From Pseudomonas sp. AKS31 (lineage in GTDB: Bacteria > Pseudomonadota > Gammaproteobacteria > Pseudomonadales > Pseudomonadaceae), in NCBI RefSeq assembly GCF_023634765.1, contig NZ_JAMLFX010000001.1, positions 256,848-320,847 on the forward strand: DNA of 64,000 nucleotides, read 5' to 3'. Below, one piece after another: positions 58,696-64,000 of the stretch (position 1 is its first letter; every line of letters starts with the position of its first letter). Both the position numbers and the translations under genes were made by a program. The notes beneath the pieces were generated by a model, which made no database searches, was not told the DNA's origin, and saw nothing but the letters and a program-made list of their open reading frames with translations.

Positions 58696-61182
58696 ATGCC
58701 TGACCTGCTAGACCGCTACCCGCTCACGGCGGGCACTTATCACGAACTGCTCGACGGCAGTGGCGCGGTGCGCCCGCATTGGCGGCGACTGTTCGATCAG
58801 TTGCAGCGCAGCACACCTACGCAACTGGTGCAGCGTCAGGCACTGCTGGCGCGACAGATTCAGGAAAACGGTGTCACCTATAACGTCTATGCCGATCCCA
58901 AGGGCGCCGATCGGCCGTGGGAGCTGGATCTGCTGCCCCACGTGATTGCTGCGGATGAATGGCAGCAACTGTCGGCAGGCATCGCCCAACGTGCGCGACT
59001 GCTCAATGCGGTGCTGGCCGATTTGTACGGGCCGCAACGGCTGATCAGCGAAGGCTTGTTGCCTGCGGAGCTGGTATTTGGCCACAACAATTTTCTCTGG
59101 CCGTGTCAGCATGTCGCGCCGCCGGAAGCGACGTTTCTGCACCTGTACGCCGTGGATCTGGCGCGCACGCCGGACGGGCGCTGGTGGGTTACCGCCGATC
59201 GTACGCAAGCGCCATCGGGCGCCGGCTATGCCCTGGAAAACCGCACCATCGTGTCGCGCGCCTTTCCCGAGTTGTACCGGGATCTGAAGGTGCAGCATCT
59301 GGCCGGCTTCTTCCGCACATTGCAGGAAACCCTGGCGCGACAAGCGCCCAGTGACGATGACGCGCCGCTGGTGGTGCTGCTCACGCCGGGGCGCTTCAAC
59401 GAAAGCTATTTCGAACATTTGTATCTGGCTCGCCAGCTCGGTTATCCGCTGGTCGAGGGCGGTGACCTGACGGTGCGCGATGCCACGGTCTATCTGAAAA
59501 CCCTCAGTGGTTTGCGTCGGGTGCACGCGATCATGCGCCGGCTCGATGATGATTTCTGCGATCCGCTGGAGTTGCGCACGGACTCGGCACTCGGCGTTCC
59601 CGGGTTGCTTGAGGCGGTGCGTCAGGGCCGGGTGCTGGTCGCCAATGCGCTGGGTAGCGGGGTGCTGGAGTCGCCGGGGTTGCTGGGCTTTCTGCCGAAA
59701 ATCAACCAATACCTGTTTGGCGAAGAGCTGATTTTGCCGTCGATCGCGACGTGGTGGTGCGGTGAGGCGCCGGTGTTGGCCCAGGCCCTGGAAAAACTTC
59801 CTGAACTGCTGATCAAACCGGCGTTTCCTTCGCAGAGCTTCGCGCCGGTCTTTGGCCGTGACCTGAGTGAAAAGCAGCGTCAGGCGCTTGCCGAGCGCAT
59901 GCAGGCGCGTCCTTATGCGTATGTGGCGCAAGAATTGGCTCAACTCTCCCAAGCGCCGATCTGGCAGGCGGAAAACGGCCAACTGCAACCACGGGCGATC
60001 GGCATGCGCATGTACGCCGTGGCCGGTGCTGATGGTTATCGCGTGCTGCCTGGTGGTTTGACCCGGGTGGCGGCCGAGGCTGACGCCGAAGTAGTGTCGA
60101 TGCAGCGCGGTGGGGCGAGCAAAGACACTTGGGTACTCGGTGATCGCCCGCCCAGTGGCGAGCAATGGAAGAGTCAGCGCAGCGTCGGGGTTCATGATCT
60201 GGTGCGCCGCGACCCGTATCTGCCGTCACGGGTGGTGGAAAACCTGTTCTGGTTCGGTCGTTACTGCGAGCGCTGTGATGACAGTGCGCGGTTGCTGCGC
60301 ATCATGCTCGCGCGCTATGTCGACGGCGACGACCCGCAAGCGTTGCAGGCCGCCGTCGACCTCGGCGAGCGGCTGACGTTGTTGCCAGACGAAGGTGAGT
60401 TGCCGGAGCGTCTGCTTGCGGCGCTGCTGGGCGAGGACTGGTCGTTCAGCCTGCGCTCCAACCTGCAGCGTTTGCAGTGGGCGGCCTCGCAAGTGCGCGG
60501 CAAGCTTTCGCGGGAAAACTGGCAAGCGTTGGTGGAGTTGCAGCGTGAAGCCATGGAGCTGGACACCGACGAGCCCGACTTTGGCGAATTGCTGGATTTC
60601 CTTAACCGTCTGGTGATGTCACTGGCGGCGCTGTCCGGGTTCGCCCTCGACGACATGACCCGCGACGAAGGCTGGCGCTTTCTGATGATCGGCCGGCGCA
60701 TCGAGCGGCTGCAGTTTCTCAGCAGCAGTCTGGCGGCGTTTCTGCGCGGCGCCGGGGCGCTCGATCAAGCGGGCCTCGAATGGCTACTGGAACTGGGCAA
60801 CAGCAGCATCACCTACCGTTCGCGTTATCTGGCCGTGGCGCAATTGATTCCGGTGCTCGACCTGCTGCTGCTCGATGAGCAGAACCCGCATGCGGTGCTG
60901 TTCCAGTTGAAACTGGTGACCCGCACCTTGAAACGGTTGAACGATGATTTCGCGGCGCCGCGAGAGACCGGGCTGCCGCAACTGGTCGAGCGTCTGGCGC
61001 GGTTCGATCTGGGGTGTCTGGAGAATCCGCTGTTCGGGGAATCCAGCGTCCGGGCAGCTCTGAATGGGCTGGCGGATCTGCTGCAAGAAATTGCCGAGGC
61101 CAGTGGGCAAGTGTCGGATCGTCTGGCCCTGCGCCATTTCGCCCATGTCGATGATGTCAGCCAGCGCACGGTATCCGTCTGA
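58696..61182 (+). CDS. Circularly permuted type 2 ATP-grasp protein fused to an alpha-E domain
   Basis: 828 aa. The N-terminal ~480 residues are the DUF404/DUF407 ATP-grasp-like part (ENGVTYNVYADPKG, RPWELDLLPHVI, LTPGRFNESYFEHLYLARQLG). The C-terminal ~320 residues, from about 500 (RDPYLPSRVVENLFWFGRYCER), form the all-helical alpha-E (DUF403) domain. In many bacteria these are two genes; here they are one. It overlaps the following transglutaminase gene as TGATG. Likely acts with its two neighbours; substrate unknown. Confidence 0.92.
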   Translation: MPDLLDRYPLTAGTYHELLDGSGAVRPHWRRLFDQLQRSTPTQLVQRQALLARQIQENGVTYNVYADPKGADRPWELDLLPHVIAADEWQQLSAGIAQRARLLNAVLADLYGPQRLISEGLLPAELVFGHNNFLWPCQHVAPPEATFLHLYAVDLARTPDGRWWVTADRTQAPSGAGYALENRTIVSRAFPELYRDLKVQHLAGFFRTLQETLARQAPSDDDAPLVVLLTPGRFNESYFEHLYLARQLGYPLVEGGDLTVRDATVYLKTLSGLRRVHAIMRRLDDDFCDPLELRTDSALGVPGLLEAVRQGRVLVANALGSGVLESPGLLGFLPKINQYLFGEELILPSIATWWCGEAPVLAQALEKLPELLIKPAFPSQSFAPVFGRDLSEKQRQALAERMQARPYAYVAQELAQLSQAPIWQAENGQLQPRAIGMRMYAVAGADGYRVLPGGLTRVAAEADAEVVSMQRGGASKDTWVLGDRPPSGEQWKSQRSVGVHDLVRRDPYLPSRVVENLFWFGRYCERCDDSARLLRIMLARYVDGDDPQALQAAVDLGERLTLLPDEGELPERLLAALLGEDWSFSLRSNLQRLQWAASQVRGKLSRENWQALVELQREAMELDTDEPDFGELLDFLNRLVMSLAALSGFALDDMTRDEGWRFLMIGRRIERLQFLSSSLAAFLRGAGALDQAGLEWLLELGNSSITYRSRYLAVAQLIPVLDLLLLDEQNPHAVLFQLKLVTRTLKRLNDDFAAPRETGLPQLVERLARFDLGCLENPLFGESSVRAALNGLADLLQEIAEASGQVSDRLALRHFAHVDDVSQRTVSV

Positions 61183-62072
61183 TGAATGCTCGCTACCAGA
61201 TCCTCCACGACACCTGTTACCACTACGACAGCCCGGTGTCCCTGGCGCAGCAACTGGCGCACCTGTGGCCGCGTGAATGCGCCTGGCAGCGCTGCACCGA
61301 ACAGCAGTTGCTGATCAGCCCGAACCCGACAGCACGCCGCGATGAGCTCGACGTGTTTGGCAATCCGCTGACCCGACTGGCGTTCGAGCGTCCTCACGAT
61401 GAATTGCAGGTCAATGCTCGGCTCACCGTTGAGGTGCTGGCGCGACCGCCGCTGGACTTCAATCAGTCGCCCGCCTGGGAGCTGACCCGCGATGCGCTGA
61501 CCTACAGCAGTCAGCCGCTGTCCGCTGAGTTGCTTGAAGCTTGTCGTTACCGGTTCCAGTCACCTTACGTGCATTTGAAAAGCAGCTTCGTCGAGTTTTC
61601 GCAAAGTTGTTTTCCGCCGGGCAGGCCGTTGCTGTTGGGCGTGCGGGACCTGATGCAAAAGATCTTCAGCGAATTCACTTTTGATGCCGAGGCGACCCAA
61701 GTGGCGACCCCGCTGGTGGAAGTGTTGGAGCGCCGGCGTGGGGTCTGTCAGGACTTCGCGCACTTGATGCTGGCGTGTGTGCGCTCGCGAGGGCTGGCAG
61801 CGCGTTATATCAGCGGCTATCTGCTGACCCAGCCACCGCCGGGGCAACCACGCCTGATCGGCGCTGATGCGTCGCATGCCTGGGTCTCGGTGTTTTGTCC
61901 GGTGCTGGGCTGGGTGGATTTTGATCCGACCAACAATGTGCAACCGGCTCTGGAACACATCACGCTGGCGTGGGGGCGGGATTTTTCCGATGTGTCGCCG
62001 TTGCGCGGGGTGATTCTGGGCGGCGGCAATCACGACCCGGAAGTGCGCGTCACGGTGATGCCCCTGGATTAA
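61182..62072 (+). CDS. Transglutaminase-like cysteine protein
   Basis: 296 aa. The N-terminal beta domain opens YQILHDTCYHYDSPV. The triad is C189 in RRGVCQDFAH, H232 in DASHAWVS, and D248 in VDFDPTN. The start ATG overlaps the preceding stop. It resembles the first ~265 residues of the protein at 55332-58607, so the cluster has two enzymes of one fold. No signal peptide is present, so it is probably cytoplasmic. Confidence 0.92.
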   Translation: MNARYQILHDTCYHYDSPVSLAQQLAHLWPRECAWQRCTEQQLLISPNPTARRDELDVFGNPLTRLAFERPHDELQVNARLTVEVLARPPLDFNQSPAWELTRDALTYSSQPLSAELLEACRYRFQSPYVHLKSSFVEFSQSCFPPGRPLLLGVRDLMQKIFSEFTFDAEATQVATPLVEVLERRRGVCQDFAHLMLACVRSRGLAARYISGYLLTQPPPGQPRLIGADASHAWVSVFCPVLGWVDFDPTNNVQPALEHITLAWGRDFSDVSPLRGVILGGGNHDPEVRVTVMPLD

Positions 62073-62084
62073 CCTGATCAAAAC

Positions 62085-62172
62085 TGTGGGAGCGAGCCTG
62101 CTCGCGAATGCTTTCTTTCAGTAAGTGATTATCGACTGACACGACGCTTTCGCGAGCAGGCTCGCTCCCACA
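62085..62172. repeat. REP pair (REPIN)
   Basis: TGTGGGAGCGAGCCTGCTCG (from 62085) and TTCGCGAGCAGGCTCGCTCC (from 62149) face each other, 12 bp after the transglutaminase gene stop. The following bases to 62279 show nothing else. Confidence 0.92.
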
Positions 62173-62279
62173 GGGGAGTTGGGGGGAACTCAAAAAGGGG
62201 GCTGTGAGGGCCGGCAGTGAAACCGCCAGCCCCGTCACAAATCCGCAGGGTCTGATTTGATCATCAAACCCGGTGGGGT

Positions 62280-62477
62280 TCAGGCGTCGGGCGCCTGATC
62301 TTTCGGTGTTTCAGTCGCTTCGGTTGCATCAACATCATCTTGCGTCGCCACTTCACCGTCAGGGTTCAGTGCCGCTTCTTCAGCAGTTTGTTTCTTGCGC
62401 TGAAGCTTTTCCTCTTTCTTCTGTTCCTTTGCCAGGTCTCGTTGACGTTTGGCGAAGGAGTAATTGGGTTTGGCCAT
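62280..62477 (-). CDS. Conserved small basic/acidic hypothetical protein
   Basis: 65 aa. A strongly basic first half (KPNYSFAKRQRDLAKEQKKE) forms a likely helix. A Glu/Asp/Thr-rich second half ends in DQAPDA. I recall similar small proteins with the opening MAKPNYSF in other Pseudomonas, but the function is unknown. The start ATG at 62477 has GAGGAT upstream on the minus strand. It is probably a separate unit from the LOG gene, 68 bp away. Confidence 0.7.
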   Translation of the reverse strand: MAKPNYSFAKRQRDLAKEQKKEEKLQRKKQTAEEAALNPDGEVATQDDVDATEATETPKDQAPDA

Positions 62478-62545
62478 GGGCGATCCTCTTGGGTCGAAGG
62501 TGAGGTTGAGCGGCGCATATTCTGCCCTGTATCGGAGCCTCGTGG

Positions 62546-63133
62546 TTAGCCGGGTTTTTGGTCAACCCATTTTGGCGCGACGGTCGGCTTCCAGTTATCC
62601 AGGGCATCAAGCAGCGTTTGTGGTGATTCGCTCACTTGCAGCATGTCACGGTGTGGCGCGCGAACGAAGCCTTCGCCGACGATATGGTCGAGAAATGCCG
62701 TGAGTTTGCTGTAGAAACCGTTCACTTCCAGCAGACCCAGCGGCTTGCCGTGGTAACCGAGTTGGCCCCAGGTCCAGACTTCGAACAGCTCTTCCAGTGT
62801 GCCGAGGCCGCCGGGCAGGGCGATGAACGCGTCGCTCAGCTCGGCCATGCGCGCCTTGCGCGCGTGCATGCCGTCGACCACTTCCAGGCGTGTCAGGCTT
62901 TTGTGGCCGATTTCCTTGTCCATCAGGCTCTGCGGAATGATGCCGATCACTTCACCGCCGGCCGCCAGCGCCGCGTCAGCAACAATGCCCATCAAGCCCA
63001 CGGCGCCACCGCCGTAGACCAGGGTCAATTTACGTTCGGCCAAGGCCCGGCCAAGGGCGACGGCGGCTTCGGTGTAAGCCGGGACAGTGCCGGCGTTGGC
63101 GCCGCAAAATACACAAACGGATTTCAGAGACAT
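62546..63133 (-). CDS. LOG-family protein (cytokinin riboside 5'-monophosphate phosphoribohydrolase-like)
   Basis: 195 aa, Rossmann-like. It opens [16 protein letters not shown] and carries the LOG signature PGGLGTLEE with the preceding R-K-A-R-M segment. The family hydrolyses nucleoside monophosphates to free base and ribose phosphate; bacterial members may make cytokinins or act in nucleotide salvage. The start at 63133 (MSLKSV) has AGGAGG upstream; the in-frame extension to 63316 is rejected. It is divergent from azurin. Confidence 0.92.
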   Translation of the reverse strand: MSLKSVCVFCGANAGTVPAYTEAAVALGRALAERKLTLVYGGGAVGLMGIVADAALAAGGEVIGIIPQSLMDKEIGHKSLTRLEVVDGMHARKARMAELSDAFIALPGGLGTLEELFEVWTWGQLGYHGKPLGLLEVNGFYSKLTAFLDHIVGEGFVRAPHRDMLQVSESPQTLLDALDNWKPTVAPKWVDQKPG

Positions 63134-63374
63134 GCCTTCCTCCTGGGTCAATCCGTCACAGGGTAATGGCTGGCACGCCTTGAACCAAGGTCTAAACTTC
63201 GCGTTCCGGCGATTCAAAGGTACCGCTGGCGCCACAGGCGTAAGCGGCGAGCAAACTGCACAACAGACCGTTAAAGAACATGACAGGCACTCCGTCTCAG
63301 TAGATGCGCCGATCATAGGGCCGGCCGGGGAATCTGGCCGTTAGATTGTTTCGATGAGTGTCATAGCCTGAAAG

Positions 63375-63401
63375 TTGTATACAATTTTTGACTCAAGTCA
63401 T
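63375..63401 (+). promoter_or_regulatory. Palindrome and Anr/Dnr-like site upstream of azurin
   Basis: TTGTATACAA (63375-63384) is a perfect 10 bp palindrome. Four bases later TTGAC-TCAA-GTCAT (63388-63401) partly matches the Anr/Fnr consensus TTGAT-N4-ATCAA. Both lie 73-99 bp before the azurin start. Azurin is controlled by Anr in P. aeruginosa, which makes this plausible; the match is imperfect. The rest of the 63134-63473 gap shows no gene. Confidence 0.4.
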
Positions 63402-63473
63402 AGGAACTTGCGAAGATTTCAGGCAGTCTTTCCATCATTCGTGTTTTTGTTAACCCTGCCTTGGAGATTCACC

Positions 63474-63920
63474 ATGTTTTCCAAAGTTGTTGCGGTATCC
63501 CTGCTGGCGCTGGCCAGCAGCCAATTGATGGCTGCCGAGTGCAAAACCACCGTTGATTCCACCGATCAGATGTCCTTCAACACCAAGGAAATCGTGATCG
63601 ACAAGAGCTGCAAGACCTTCACCGTCGAACTGACCCACTCCGGCAGCCTGCCGAAGAATGTCATGGGCCATAACCTAGTGATCAGCAAAGAAGCTGACAT
63701 GCAGCCGATCGCCACTGATGGCCTGGCTGCTGGCATCGACAAAAACTACCTGAAAGATGGCGATGCTCGCGTGATCGCGCACACCAAAATCATCGGTGCC
63801 AAGGAAACTGACTCGGTAACCTTCGACGTGTCGAAGCTGGCCGGCACTGATAAATACGGCTTCTTCTGCTCGTTCCCGGGCCACATCTCGATGATGAAAG
63901 GCACGATTACCGTCAAGTAA
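63474..63920 (+). CDS. azu: Azurin
   Basis: 148 aa periplasmic blue copper electron carrier. A signal peptide at 1-20 ends before AEC. The copper ligands in precursor numbering are H66 (MGHN), C132 (FFCSF), H137 (PGH) and M141, exactly the mature 46/112/117/121 set plus 20. The disulfide pair is C23-C46. The start at 63474 has TTGGAGA upstream; the longer in-frame reading from 63375 runs through the regulatory palindrome. It usually donates electrons to nitrite reductase or cytochrome c peroxidase. Confidence 0.97.
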   Translation: MFSKVVAVSLLALASSQLMAAECKTTVDSTDQMSFNTKEIVIDKSCKTFTVELTHSGSLPKNVMGHNLVISKEADMQPIATDGLAAGIDKNYLKDGDARVIAHTKIIGAKETDSVTFDVSKLAGTDKYGFFCSFPGHISMMKGTITVK

Positions 63921-63943
63921 TCAGGGCCACCGCATCATCGTTC

Positions 63944-64000
63944 TTCGCGAGCAGGCTCGCTCCCACAGGCTTGCGCCATCAATGTGGGAGCGAGCCTGCT
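63944..64000. repeat. REP pair (REPIN), cut by window edge
   Basis: TTCGCGAGCAGGCTCGCTCC (from 63944) faces TGTGGGAGCGAGCCTGCT, which runs off the window. It begins 23 bp after the azurin stop. The arms are separated by only ~14 bp, the tightest pair in the window. Confidence 0.9.

Overview
The window reads as chromosome of a fluorescent-group Pseudomonas (P. fluorescens complex). The evidence is the gene order rsgA-orn ... queG-nnr-tsaE-amiB-mutL-miaA-hfq-hflX-hflK-hflC-hisZ-purA ... rnr-rlmB-rpsF-rpsR-rplI-dnaB ... ygiQ, which I recall as running the same way in P. aeruginosa. The azurin gene, the high-GC coding style and the many REP pairs of the 'TGTGGGAGCGAGC' type agree with this. No tool or database was used. 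Functional calls rest on motifs read by eye.

Left edge (1-1436, minus strand): a compact three-gene defence operon. It holds a small TIR-like protein, a caspase-like protease and a second TIR protein cut by the window edge. This matches the TIR + caspase form of Thoeris anti-phage defence (type IV).

1649-3330: rsgA and orn, housekeeping. 3331-15550: an accessory block between orn and queG. It carries three paralogous ~330-343 aa beta-rich proteins of unknown function, a TRIC-type channel gene, an 843 aa leucine-rich-repeat (LRR) protein without a catalytic domain, and a 1591 aa RHS/YD-repeat protein with a variable C-terminal tip. Its intergenic DNA is visibly more AT-rich than the core.

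15566-42450: conserved core. It covers tRNA modification (queG, tsaE, miaA), NAD(P)HX repair (nnr), cell-wall amidase (amiB), mismatch repair (mutL), the Hfq/HflX/HflKC set, hisZ, purA, a chemoreceptor, a ferric-iron ABC binding protein and permease, twin tRNA-Leu(CAG) genes each with its own promoter and terminator, rnr-rlmB, the S6/S18/L9 ribosomal operon and dnaB.

42493-52509 (minus strand): a second accessory block between dnaB and ygiQ. It is an apparent three-gene operon of very large modular proteins of 860, 870 and 1555 aa. The last has three tandem [helical hairpin + LRR] units and a C-terminal NEL-type E3 ubiquitin ligase domain with a CxD catalytic motif. All three, plus the 843 aa LRR protein of the first block, share an N-terminal module, so two separate insertion points carry one modular toxin/effector-like family.

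52718-64000: ygiQ (radical SAM), a transglutaminase/ATP-grasp/alpha-E cluster of three genes, a conserved small basic protein, a LOG-family phosphoribohydrolase, azurin, and several REP pairs.
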